DNA of 64,000 bases from Parvibaculum lavamentivorans DS-1 (GTDB lineage: Bacteria; Pseudomonadota; Alphaproteobacteria; Parvibaculales; Parvibaculaceae). The notes beneath the pieces are model-generated. The model saw only the letters and a list, made by a program, of their open reading frames with translations. It did not search any database and was not told the DNA's origin. The position numbers were made by a program, and so were the translations under genes. The DNA is taken from positions 3,641,001 through 3,705,000 of the forward strand of contig NC_009719.1 of NCBI RefSeq assembly GCF_000017565.1. The letters are read 5' to 3'. This document shows positions 1 to 8,508 of this stretch, piece after piece (within the stretch, counting starts at the first letter, position 1; each line of letters begins with the position of its first letter).

Positions 1-1
1 T

Positions 2-727
2 GCCCGCCTCGAAAAGCTGTTCTACCAACGCACCCTGTCGCTGCTGCAGTACGGCGGCGTGCTGGTCTTCATCGTCCCCGGCTACGTGCTCGACGCGGAG
101 CTGGTCGGCTGGCTGACACGCCACTACACCGATTTGCGGATCTACCGAGCGGTGGAGACGCAGTTCAAGCAGGTGGTGATCTTCGGCCGCAGGGCACGCC
201 AGCGCGAGCAGGCCCTCGATGGCGTCAAGGCCATGCGCAATCTGCTGCTGCAGGTGGGGCTTGGCGAAGTCGAAGCCGAGGAACTGCCGAGCGATTGGCC
301 GTTCCTGCCGTACATCGTCCCCGCCACTCCGGCCGAGCCGGAGCATTTCTTTCGCGTGACGATGGAGCCCGAGCAGTTCGCCGACGAAGTTGGCCGGTTG
401 CAAGGCCTCTGGCCGTCGCTGGACACGCACCTGGGGGCCGCGCAGCAGTCGCTGCGTCCACCGGCGCGTGCTCTTTCCCACTGGCATCTTGCCCTGGCGT
501 TGGCCGCGGGTGCGATCTCCGGCGTGGTGCGCTCCAAGACCGGGCGTGTGCTTGTCGTCAAGGGGGACACCCACAAGGACAAGACGCTCCAGCGGGAATT
601 CACCGAACGCGACGATGGCTCCATCGCCGAGACCCGCATCTTCACCGACAAGTTCGTTCCCGTCATCCGCGCGTGGGACATGACGCCTGGCTCCCCAACT
701 CGGGGCGAGGTGTTGACCATTCGCTGA
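2..727 (+). CDS. DUF6094 methyltransferase-like ICE protein (5' end outside window)
   Basis: The frame is open from base 2, so the gene starts before the window; the GTG at 59 is internal. The visible 241 residues begin RLEKLFYQRT and run through QYGGVLVFIVPGYVLD, a layout like the late strands of a Rossmann-fold SAM methyltransferase. The catalytic motif would lie upstream and cannot be checked. I assign DUF6094 from resemblance to the gene normally found just before the SNF2-like helicase in PFGI-1/ICEclc-type elements. A hairpin followed by a T-rich run lies just after the stop. The role in the element is unknown; replication or DNA modification is a guess. Confidence 0.6.
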   Translation, partial: ARLEKLFYQRTLSLLQYGGVLVFIVPGYVLDAELVGWLTRHYTDLRIYRAVETQFKQVVIFGRRARQREQALDGVKAMRNLLLQVGLGEVEAEELPSDWPFLPYIVPATPAEPEHFFRVTMEPEQFADEVGRLQGLWPSLDTHLGAAQQSLRPPARALSHWHLALALAAGAISGVVRSKTGRVLVVKGDTHKDKTLQREFTERDDGSIAETRIFTDKFVPVIRAWDMTPGSPTRGEVLTIR

Positions 728-738
728 CCTCTTTCCAC

Positions 739-762
739 CGCCGACGGTTCGGCGTTTCTTCT
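739..762 (+). terminator. Probable intrinsic terminator after the DUF6094 gene
   Basis: A perfect 6-bp stem (CGCCGA / TCGGCG) with a 4-base loop is followed by TTTCTTCT, eleven bases after the stop codon. Confidence 0.5.
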
Positions 763-770
763 CCCACCAC

Positions 771-818
771 GGGGCATGCCATTGCCCCTGTGGGGGTGGT
801 GCATGCCCCATTTTTCTT
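771..818 (+). promoter_or_regulatory. Helicase-gene leader with two mutually exclusive hairpins
   Basis: GGGGCATGC (771-779) can pair perfectly with GCATGCCCC (801-809), which is followed by ATTTTTCTT and so resembles a terminator. The first six bases of the same left arm can instead pair with TGCCCC (783-788) across a 6-base loop. The next start codon is at 831, after a GGAG at 820-823. The arrangement resembles an attenuator; this is inferred from base pairing alone. Confidence 0.4.
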
Positions 819-830
819 CGGAGCATCACT

Positions 831-3110
831 ATGTCCCTCGATCTTGAATCTACTGCCGCAGAAGCCACTCCCGTGCAGGGTGAACTGCTCGACGCGGCAC
901 CTTCTCCTCTGACCCTGAGCCTTCAGGATTTCGTCGGTGAGTTCGGCGACGAATTGCTGGACTCTCTCAATCGGGCTAACCCGCCGGTCTATACCGGCCA
1001 GCCACAGGCGCACCGCCAGCTCATCGTCGCCAGCCTCAAACGCAAGCTGTTTGAGGCCCAGGCCGAAGTCGTCTATGCCGCCGCCGAGCTGCTGGTCGAT
1101 CGTGGCGAACGCGCCGCGATCGTTAATGGCGAGATGGGGTGCGGCAAGACGACCGTCGGCATCGCCACGGCCGCCGTCCTCAACGCCGAAGGCTACCGCC
1201 GCACCCTGGTGCTTTCGCCGCCACACCTGGTTTACAAGTGGCGACGCGAGATCCAGGAGACGGTGACGGGCGCCAAGGTCTGGGTCCTCAATGGTCCGGA
1301 TACCCTCGTCAAACTTATCAGGCTGCGCGAGCAGTTGGGTGTGCAGCCCACGGGCCAGGAGTTCTATGTCCTGGGGCGCGTCAGGATGCGGATGGGGTTC
1401 CATTGGAAGCCTGTCTTCACCCGGCGGCGCACCCGCCACGGAGACGTGGCGGCCTGCCCGGACTGCGGCACTGTCATCACCGACCTTGACGGCGAGCCGG
1501 TCAACCCGATCGCACTCGAAGCCGAGGAGTACCGCAGGAAGTGCAGCCATTGCGCCGCGCCCTTGTGGACGCTGATCCGTCCGAGAAGCCTGTCCGGCAG
1601 TGACCAGTCCTCGGCTGTCCTCAAAGCCTTGAAGCGCATCCCGACCATCGGGGAAGTCACCGCGCAGAGGCTGATGCAGAAGTTCGGTGATGGCTTCCTG
1701 GCCTCGATGCTGGGCGACAACATCCATGAGTTCATCAACCTCATGGATGGCAGCGGCGAGCTGGTGTTTTCCGACCGTCAGGCCACGCGCATGGAACGTG
1801 CGATGGCCAACATGGAGTTCGGCTTCGGCGAGGGCGGCTACCAGCCGTCCGAGTTCATCAAGCGCTACCTACCGCAAGGCACGTTCGACCTGCTCATCGC
1901 CGACGAGGCACACGAGTACAAGAACGGCGGAAGCGCCCAGGGCCAGGCCATGGGCGTGTTGGCGGCGAAGGCTCGCAAGACCTTGCTGCTGACCGGCACG
2001 CTGATGGGCGGCTACGGCGACGACCTGTTCTACCTGCTGTTCCGAGCCCTACCCGGGCGAATGATCGAAGACGGCTACCGCCCGACCACGAGCGGCAGCA
2101 TGACCTCGGCCTCGATGGCGTTCATGCGCGATCACGGTGTCCTCAAGGACATCTATTCCGAGAGCACTGGCACGGCGCACAAGACCGCGAAAGGCACGAA
2201 AGTCAGTGTCAGAACGGTCAAGGCTCCGGGCTTCGGCCCCAAGGGCGTGTTGCGTTGCATCCTGCCGTTCACGATCTTTCTCAAGCTCAAGGACATCGGC
2301 GGCAACGTCCTGCCGCCGTATGACGAGGAGTTCCGTGAAGTCGCGATGGACACGGCGCAAGCCGCGGCCTACCGCGATCTGGCGGGTCGGCTCACCGCGG
2401 AGCTGAAACAGGCTCTGGCGCGACGCGATACGACCTTGCTGGGCGTGGTCCTCAACGTGCTGCTGGCCTGGCCGGATTGCTGCTTCCGGTCGGAGACCGT
2501 GGTGCATCCGCGCACGCGCAACACCTTGGCGTTCGTCCCGGCTCAGTTCTCTGAGTTCGAGCTGACGCCGAAAGAGCGCGAGCTGATCGACGTCTGCAAA
2601 GAGGAGAAGGCGCAGGGCCGCAAGGTTCTGGCCTATACGGTCTATACCGGCACGCGCGACACCACGTCGCGCCTGAAGGTGCTGCTGGAGCAGGAAGGCT
2701 TCAAAGTGGCGGTACTGCGCGCAAGCGTGGATGCCAGCCGCCGCGAGGACTGGATCGCCGAGCAGTTGGACCGTGGCATCGACGTGCTCATCACCAACCC
2801 CGAACTCGTCAAGACGGGATTGGACCTGTTGGAGTTTCCGACGATCGTGTTCATGCAGTCGGGCTACAACGTGTACTCGCTCCAACAGGCGGCACGCCGC
2901 TCCTGGCGCATCGGGCAGAAACAGCCTGTGCGCGTGATCTACCTCGGCTACGCCGGCTCCTCGCAGATGACCTGCCTTGAGTTGATGGCCAAGAAGATCA
3001 TGGTCTCGCAGTCCACCTCGGGCGATGTGCCCGAATCCGGGCTCGATGTCCTGAACCAGGATGGTGATTCCGTCGAGGTTGCACTGGCCCGGCAACTGGT
3101 AACCGCCTGA
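831..3110 (+). CDS. SNF2/superfamily 2 helicase of the ICE backbone
   Basis: A 759-residue DEAD/DEAH-type helicase. The Walker A motif GEMGCGKTT lies near residue 100 and DEAH (IADEAHEYKN) near residue 356. A C-terminal helicase lobe ends in RRSWRIGQ near residue 690, the arginine-finger motif typical of SNF2 proteins. A four-cysteine cluster (CPDC near 208, CSHC near 238) is inserted between the N-terminal motifs and probably binds zinc. The start is supported by GGAG eight bases upstream. Homologues sit at this position, next to DUF6094, in PFGI-1/ICEclc-type elements, so it is backbone rather than cargo. Its job is not established; processing or replication of element DNA is plausible. A strong terminator follows. 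Confidence 0.85.
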   Translation: MSLDLESTAAEATPVQGELLDAAPSPLTLSLQDFVGEFGDELLDSLNRANPPVYTGQPQAHRQLIVASLKRKLFEAQAEVVYAAAELLVDRGERAAIVNGEMGCGKTTVGIATAAVLNAEGYRRTLVLSPPHLVYKWRREIQETVTGAKVWVLNGPDTLVKLIRLREQLGVQPTGQEFYVLGRVRMRMGFHWKPVFTRRRTRHGDVAACPDCGTVITDLDGEPVNPIALEAEEYRRKCSHCAAPLWTLIRPRSLSGSDQSSAVLKALKRIPTIGEVTAQRLMQKFGDGFLASMLGDNIHEFINLMDGSGELVFSDRQATRMERAMANMEFGFGEGGYQPSEFIKRYLPQGTFDLLIADEAHEYKNGGSAQGQAMGVLAAKARKTLLLTGTLMGGYGDDLFYLLFRALPGRMIEDGYRPTTSGSMTSASMAFMRDHGVLKDIYSESTGTAHKTAKGTKVSVRTVKAPGFGPKGVLRCILPFTIFLKLKDIGGNVLPPYDEEFREVAMDTAQAAAYRDLAGRLTAELKQALARRDTTLLGVVLNVLLAWPDCCFRSETVVHPRTRNTLAFVPAQFSEFELTPKERELIDVCKEEKAQGRKVLAYTVYTGTRDTTSRLKVLLEQEGFKVAVLRASVDASRREDWIAEQLDRGIDVLITNPELVKTGLDLLEFPTIVFMQSGYNVYSLQQAARRSWRIGQKQPVRVIYLGYAGSSQMTCLELMAKKIMVSQSTSGDVPESGLDVLNQDGDSVEVALARQLVTA

Positions 3111-3120
3111 TCCTCTGTCT

Positions 3121-3153
3121 GCCGGCATCCCTTTTGGGGTGCCGGCGGTTTTT
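3121..3153 (+). terminator. Strong intrinsic terminator after the helicase gene
   Basis: An 11-bp stem (GCCGGCATCCC paired with GGGGTGCCGGC, one G-T wobble) closes a TTTT loop and is followed by GGTTTTT. It isolates the helicase gene from the defence-type cargo that starts at 3251. Confidence 0.85.
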
Positions 3154-3250
3154 CTAGGAAATTGCTGCTCGGAGGATTTGATCGCCGCCCCCGTTTCCAA
3201 CGCCGGGAAGGCTAAACTGATCGGACAATATCGAAATCTAAGGAGGCACT

Positions 3251-4030
3251 ATGGCTATGGTGATCGAAGCCGCATATGCAGACGGCACTGGTGTAGCCAA
3301 TGCACTGCGTATGTCTCAGGTGCAGTGGCACGAGTTGCAACGGAATTACCGCGTTGGTGATCTGCAGATGCCTTGCTGCAGCGCTCCAGCGGTCCCCAAG
3401 GTCAGTGCTAATGGCTACCCATTCTTCGCACATCTAGGAGGTGCGTGCACTACTTCCGAAGAAAGCCAATGGCATCTGGCGGCCAAGATACTTGTGCGCA
3501 GCGTGCTCGAAGACTTGGGTTGCCGCGCTTCGGTTGAAATGCCGGGTTCGGGTGACGCAGGCCGCTGGCAGGCTGACGTTTGGGGTGAGCGCAATGGTGT
3601 TAGGTTGGCCGTCGAGATCCAAAGGTCGTATCAGTCGCTCCGCGACTACCGTAAACGCCAAGGGCGGTACAGCGACGAGGGCGTCAAGTCGCTTTGGTTG
3701 TTGGGGCAGGAGCGATACAGCACTCTCGCAAAGAGCATGGGCAAGGAGCGCTTGCGCACCGAATTTGGGGGTAAGTTCCCGCCAGGCGGACACTTCGGCC
3801 CGTGCCTTCCTGATCTACCCGTCGCGATGCTTGAGCTAGAGCCAGTGCCCACGATCAAAGGTGCCGGATTCTTTACTGCGACCCTTCCAGACCTGCTTGA
3901 GGCAGTGCTAAGCAATCGCTTTCTCTGCATTGACGGTCTTTGGTGTATTAATAACCTGGACTCGATGAGTAGCGCCGCCAAACGCTCACACGAGCTCGCC
4001 GCAGCCAAGCGCGTGGCGGCAAACACGTAG
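3251..4030 (+). CDS. CoiA-like nuclease family protein
   Basis: A 259-residue protein with the CoiA layout. An N-terminal Cys/His-containing part (CC near 38, FAH near 58, C near 64) leads into the conserved ESQWHLAAK segment. A PD-(D/E)xK-like core follows, with Asp in WQADVWG and Glu in VEIQRS. In this fold these are metal ligands, so DNA cleavage is likely. The start is fixed by an excellent AAGGAGG five bases upstream. CoiA was named for competence, but mobile-element homologues are usually solitary. Here it converges on a Gabija-type pair, between two backbone genes, which suggests a defence role (inference). Its G+C content looks lower than that of the flanking ICE genes. Confidence 0.75.
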   Translation: MAMVIEAAYADGTGVANALRMSQVQWHELQRNYRVGDLQMPCCSAPAVPKVSANGYPFFAHLGGACTTSEESQWHLAAKILVRSVLEDLGCRASVEMPGSGDAGRWQADVWGERNGVRLAVEIQRSYQSLRDYRKRQGRYSDEGVKSLWLLGQERYSTLAKSMGKERLRTEFGGKFPPGGHFGPCLPDLPVAMLELEPVPTIKGAGFFTATLPDLLEAVLSNRFLCIDGLWCINNLDSMSSAAKRSHELAAAKRVAANT

Positions 4031-4098
4031 TTCGGCTGTGGTGCTCCTTGTCATGTGCCGAAGAAACGCCCGGGCTCCTCAGTTCCTATGGCCAGTAC

Positions 4099-5913
4099 TC
4101 AAATGCCGGTGGCACGCATTCGAGCCTCTAGCTCATCTAAGAATGGCGAGCGCCCAAGGCGCATCGGGCCATAGCGCCCCTCAACGAACCCCGAATACAA
4201 CATGTGGACCTCGTCACGCGCACGTGTGAGACCCACGTAGAACAGCCGGCGGCTTTCTCGCAACTTCTCTGGACTCTCGTTGCGCCACGGTAGATTTCCG
4301 AGGTCGAGACCGACCATGATGACCACATCGTACTCGCACCCTTTTGCGGAGTGGAGTGTCAGCAGATTTAGATGATCAGGCGAACCGTCCCTACCGCCCA
4401 AACTCGTCATGTCCAGCGTAGCCAGTGCGCCGCCTTCGGCGAGCGCTGCCGTCATGCGATCGAGTTGTTCCTTCTGATCGGCAAGCGCCAATTCAGCAGC
4501 CAACAGACGGTCAACGATGCCGCTACGCAGCGAAGCGACAAAATCACGCGCAGGTTGCTGGTCGGAGCGTAACGCCCATAGCAAAGCGGTTAGCTCTTGT
4601 CCCTCGCGCCTAGCTTGTGCATCGTCCAAGCTCGCTCGATGAAATGCGAGATAGCGGTCGATCAGTCCGCGCAATTGTGGGCGTCCGACACGCCAGCCGC
4701 CCGCGCACCACGCCGCACAATCTTCCACCCAGCTCGTCAGGGAAACCTTGCGGTAAGGCGCCGCAGTGTCCACGCGGATGTAATCTAAACCGCCGGCGGT
4801 CACAGCTTCGGAGACGATATCGCCTGCGCGGTAGTCTTTGTACAAGATTGCGATATCACCCAGTGTTCGTCCCGGCTTAGAAGCCAATGCTGCCGGAATA
4901 ATTTGCGCGACAACGTGCGCGGCTTGATCGGCCATACCACCTGGCCGCAGGACGAATTCAATGGTCGCTTGTCGAGCTGGATCGCTCGCTTGATAGCCCC
5001 GGACTTCTCCGAGCGCCATCTCCGACGCCGTCACGATCCCTGTGCCAGAGCGATAATTCAGTTGGAGCCTAACAGGCTCGATGTCTCCGCGTGCGGCCAG
5101 CTCCATGAGCAACGCGCCGTCAGCGCCCGTGAATCCATAGATCGACTGATCCGCATCACCGACCGCGAAAAGTCGGACACCCCCGTCGAAGGCAAGGCGT
5201 TTGACGATGCGATGCAGTGCCACGCCTAAATCCTGGTACTCATCCACCGCGAGCACGGGGAATTTTGCCTGAACCAGAGGTAGTACCCAGTCGTGCTCGG
5301 CGATCAAACGCTGGCCGAAGACGACCATGTCATCGTAGTCAATCAGCCCCTCGTCGCGCAGAGCGGCCTCGTAGGCCTCGGCCCACGCAGCGAGCTCCTC
5401 CTCGCTACGCCAAGCGACGCTATTTCGATTGAGCACGGAACGGCGATGCCGCCCGAGGTCAATGACCTTGTACGGATGGTTCTGCCCGAAAATTGCGTCT
5501 CCAGTTTGCTTCAACAACCGATCACTGACTCGTTGAGTGGCCACCGAAAGCGGGAAGGATATGGGCAGGCCGGCCAAGCGTCCATACGGCATCAAGAGAT
5601 GACGCAGACAGAACCCATGGACTGTACCAATGAAAAGATTAGGTGCCTGCTGAAGTCCCAAGCTTTCAATTCGGCGAACGAGTTCGCGAGCGCACTCCTG
5701 ACTGTACGTGATGCACGCAACGCCACGAGGGGACTCGACGTCTTCGGCCAGGATTCGGGCGAGCTTTAGGACGAGCGTCTTGGTCTTACCGCTCCCGGGA
5801 CCGGCGAGTACCACACAATGTCCTTGAGAGTTGTAAGCTGCCAACTGCCCTGGATTTCCAGCCAACTCGGCAGCCTGAGCCAGGTAGGCTGTACCGACGT
5901 TACGCGACGGCAT
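4099..5913 (-). CDS. gajB: UvrD/Rep-type helicase, Gabija GajB-like
   Basis: A 604-residue superfamily 1A helicase. It has Walker A GPGSGKT near residue 35, VDEYQDL near 222, GDADQSIYGF near 250, LNYRS near 285, LHSAKGCEYD near 525 and RRLFYVGLTRAR near 558. I chose the ATG at 5913 (MPSRNV), 14 bases inside the end of gajA and preceded by GGAG; a longer upstream extension reads as non-protein-like. The overlap implies translational coupling to the OLD-type nuclease gene. That pairing, in that order, defines Gabija systems, where GajB works with GajA against phage. The C-terminal third is typical for the family. A stand-alone repair helicase is less likely given the partner. Confidence 0.85.
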   Translation of the reverse strand: MPSRNVGTAYLAQAAELAGNPGQLAAYNSQGHCVVLAGPGSGKTKTLVLKLARILAEDVESPRGVACITYSQECARELVRRIESLGLQQAPNLFIGTVHGFCLRHLLMPYGRLAGLPISFPLSVATQRVSDRLLKQTGDAIFGQNHPYKVIDLGRHRRSVLNRNSVAWRSEEELAAWAEAYEAALRDEGLIDYDDMVVFGQRLIAEHDWVLPLVQAKFPVLAVDEYQDLGVALHRIVKRLAFDGGVRLFAVGDADQSIYGFTGADGALLMELAARGDIEPVRLQLNYRSGTGIVTASEMALGEVRGYQASDPARQATIEFVLRPGGMADQAAHVVAQIIPAALASKPGRTLGDIAILYKDYRAGDIVSEAVTAGGLDYIRVDTAAPYRKVSLTSWVEDCAAWCAGGWRVGRPQLRGLIDRYLAFHRASLDDAQARREGQELTALLWALRSDQQPARDFVASLRSGIVDRLLAAELALADQKEQLDRMTAALAEGGALATLDMTSLGGRDGSPDHLNLLTLHSAKGCEYDVVIMVGLDLGNLPWRNESPEKLRESRRLFYVGLTRARDEVHMLYSGFVEGRYGPMRLGRSPFLDELEARMRATGI

Positions 5914-7684
5914 CGCGGATATGCTCCAGCGCAGAGCGAATGTAGGCCGGGCAAACGCCCTCAGACACCGACGGCGCAAGTGCCTGTGCAAATCTCCCCT
6001 TGCCAATCCGTTCAATCAACTTCAGCAGCCGGTCTTCATCGACCTGATCCGGATCAGCCACCCACTCTTGTAATGCGTCCCGGGTGACTTGCCTCAGCGG
6101 CAACTCCTGCTCGATTACCGCCTTCATCGCCTCGGCCATTCCGGCAGCGAATAGGTCGGATTCCAGCGTGCTCTCGTTGACGAAGTATCCAAACTCCGCG
6201 GCGTACTTGAGCACATCATCTATATCCAGGTCATCGTAGCCATATTCTTCATCGACCTCGTTCAAGAGATTAATTAATCGCCTGTGGGCCAGTGGAGGTT
6301 TGCCATTGACCGGGTCGCGATCTGTCAAAATTACATGTGGAATATTTAGCCCTTTAGGGCCCAAAAGCTTCACATAAGGAGTGAAGTTCGTCCCCCCGAC
6401 CGAGCACACAGTGATTCCAAGTATGTCGAAAGGAATCCCGAGGGCCTCGGCGAACGCGGGGATGATGAAGCGCTCAGCGTCCCCTTCAACCAGAATCACT
6501 CCCCGGGAAAAGAATATTTCTCCGCGAGTGACGTCGATGTAGCGCTGGAGGTCGTCTTCATCCCTCTGTGTGAAAGGTGCGTTTGCGGTTGAAACCGCGA
6601 TGGTTTTTCCGTCCGCTGCGTTATGGCGCAGGAGAACGATGGACCTAATCGGTGCAACGCTTGCGATATGCGGTGAGTGAGTAGTGAGAATTGTCGTCAG
6701 CGGAGGGGCTTCGTCCTCATCTTCAGCTCTTGTGCCGAGGAAGTAGCGATAGACAAGACGCTGGACATGCGGATGCAGGTGCGCTTCGGGCTCCTCGACG
6801 ACGAAGAATGTGTGGTCGCGCTCCCCCTCGGAGACGAAGCGGTCGAGTTCGAGGCTCTTCAAGGCCAGGAAGATCAGATTTGCCGTTCCTAGGCTGGCAT
6901 CGCCGACACCGCGAACACCGTTGTCGATGAGCAGCCGAAGGCTACGCAGCAACGCATCGACTCGCGTAGGTGCAAGTCCGAGCGATACCGGGACGGCATG
7001 CTGCCCACCGGCGATGGCGATCAACCGTTCGCTGATTCGTTCCGCTGTCGCGACCACTTCCTCATGACCGGCCAGCTCTCGCTGTGCTTCATCGACCTGA
7101 TTCTGGATCTCCTCGCGGGCGTCATCATCCAGGGATGCTGCGAGATCCTCAATGAGCGGTCTCAATGGCGAATTACGCCAGCTCGCAAGGTCCTTTTCAG
7201 CGTCGCGCAGCGCTACCTGAACATCTATTGGCAACATTCGGCGAAGTGCGCCACCAATGAGCATATCGGGATCGTTACCACCGAAGATTATGTACTCATA
7301 GTCTTTCAACGATTCTGGGGCGCGCCCCAGTCCCGCTTTAGGCTGGAAGCGATAGGTGAGTCGGGCCACCATAGGAGGGCCAGGATTAATCACGCAGTCG
7401 TTGAGGTGGGCCATCAACCGGGGATCGTTTGTGAAGTCCGTTAGATCCACAGAGACCTCAATGGTCGCACCAACCTTGTCTTCGCCAAGTCCGTCCCAGA
7501 AATACTCAAGCCCCAGTTGTCGATCGCGTTCAGACAAACCTGGATCAAGGATCAACTGCAGGCCGCGAATGAAATTGCTCTTGCCAACCTTGTTCTCTCC
7601 AACGATGACGATGCTTTCCCCCGTCTCGACATCAACATCCGAGAAATTGGCGAAATTGATCAACCTGACCCGAGAAACCCTCAT
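5900..7684 (-). CDS. gajA: OLD-family ATPase/TOPRIM nuclease, Gabija GajA-like
   Basis: A 594-residue protein with an ABC-type ATPase domain followed by TOPRIM. Walker A is GENKVGKSN near residue 30. A signature-like segment SLGTANLIFLAL lies near 265, Walker B VVEEPEAHLHPH near 296 and the switch LTTHSPH near 335. TOPRIM has the acidic motif VEGDAE near 398 and the aspartate motif LTDRD near 450. Length and order match GajA (about 580 residues). In Gabija, GajA is a sequence-specific DNA nuclease held off by nucleotides and activated when they are depleted by phage; that behaviour is known for the family, not shown here. The start has GGGGAC five bases upstream, and a TACAAT -10 element sits 30 bases before it. 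Confidence 0.85.
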   Translation of the reverse strand: MRVSRVRLINFANFSDVDVETGESIVIVGENKVGKSNFIRGLQLILDPGLSERDRQLGLEYFWDGLGEDKVGATIEVSVDLTDFTNDPRLMAHLNDCVINPGPPMVARLTYRFQPKAGLGRAPESLKDYEYIIFGGNDPDMLIGGALRRMLPIDVQVALRDAEKDLASWRNSPLRPLIEDLAASLDDDAREEIQNQVDEAQRELAGHEEVVATAERISERLIAIAGGQHAVPVSLGLAPTRVDALLRSLRLLIDNGVRGVGDASLGTANLIFLALKSLELDRFVSEGERDHTFFVVEEPEAHLHPHVQRLVYRYFLGTRAEDEDEAPPLTTILTTHSPHIASVAPIRSIVLLRHNAADGKTIAVSTANAPFTQRDEDDLQRYIDVTRGEIFFSRGVILVEGDAERFIIPAFAEALGIPFDILGITVCSVGGTNFTPYVKLLGPKGLNIPHVILTDRDPVNGKPPLAHRRLINLLNEVDEEYGYDDLDIDDVLKYAAEFGYFVNESTLESDLFAAGMAEAMKAVIEQELPLRQVTRDALQEWVADPDQVDEDRLLKLIERIGKGRFAQALAPSVSEGVCPAYIRSALEHIRDAVA

Positions 7685-7714
7685 TTACGTCCCCATCCAT
7701 TGGTGTTTTAACAA

Positions 7715-7720
7715 ATTGTA
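7715..7720 (-). promoter_or_regulatory. Candidate -10 element for gajA-gajB
   Basis: TACAAT on the minus strand, 30 bases upstream of the gajA ATG. No convincing -35 box is seen, so the promoter call is tentative. The region from 7721 to 7887 shows no gene. Confidence 0.35.
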
Positions 7721-7887
7721 GCAGTCATGCGGCCGGCCTCCATCCGCCGACCACGACCGAGCTTTTCCGTTACAGCCCCCCCTCGAGGCCGATTTTGTTC
7801 GACTAGACCGCTGCCGGTAAATCGGACGCAGCGTGGTCCGCATTGTTTGCTGCTGCTCCCGGCCTAAGCGGCGATGGTGAGGGCTCG

Positions 7888-8508
7888 ATGTTTCAGGACG
7901 CCGAGCTTATGTGCCCAACTCCACCTTGGTTTCACCATCCCGAACGCCGCCTGCTGGCGGGAGTCCTCGGCCTGCTCTGGTCGGTGCTGGCTGGCGGTTG
8001 CGCGACGACGACTGCGCCACCCGCGCCTGATGTCATCGAGGAAGTCTCGGCCGCACCCGAACCCGAGACGCCCGAGTACATCCCCGTTGTGCGTTACGGT
8101 CGCTACACGCTAGTCGAGCTAGCACCCCCGGCTGCACAGCGGGACCTGCTGTTGCAGACCATCGACGTGTCCATGCCCGAAGATGCCCGCGCCACCGTCG
8201 GCGATGGGCTGCGGCATGTGCTCAAGCGCAGTGGTTACGGCCTGTGCCAGACGGCGCACGCGGTGACCGAGCTGTATGCCCTGCCGCTGCCGGCGGCGCA
8301 CCTGCACCTCGGCCCCATGACCTTACGCGATGCGCTGCTCACACTGGCTGGCCCGGCTTGGGAACTGCACGCGGATGATCGCGCACGACAGATTTGCTTC
8401 GAACGGCCCGCCGACAGCGCGGCTATCGAACCTGCATCCGAGCCATCCGCCGCCGACGCGGTGCAGACGTTCCCGGTGGAGCCTTCGGTTTCGGGAGGCC
8501 AGCTATGA
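7888..8508 (+). CDS. pilL: PilL N-terminal-domain lipoprotein (TIGR03748 family)
   Basis: About 206 residues. A hydrophobic leader ends in LAGGC near residue 37, a lipobox, so this is probably an outer-membrane-directed lipoprotein. A periplasmic domain follows, with the RYGRYTLVEL and GDGLRHVLKRSGYGL segments typical of the PilL-N domain of PFGI-1-type elements. It opens the conjugation gene cluster. The ATG at 7888 has a GGTGAGGG-type site upstream; ATG at 7909 is an equally possible start. The stop overlaps the next start (ATGA). Confidence 0.75.
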   Translation: MFQDAELMCPTPPWFHHPERRLLAGVLGLLWSVLAGGCATTTAPPAPDVIEEVSAAPEPETPEYIPVVRYGRYTLVELAPPAAQRDLLLQTIDVSMPEDARATVGDGLRHVLKRSGYGLCQTAHAVTELYALPLPAAHLHLGPMTLRDALLTLAGPAWELHADDRARQICFERPADSAAIEPASEPSAADAVQTFPVEPSVSGGQL

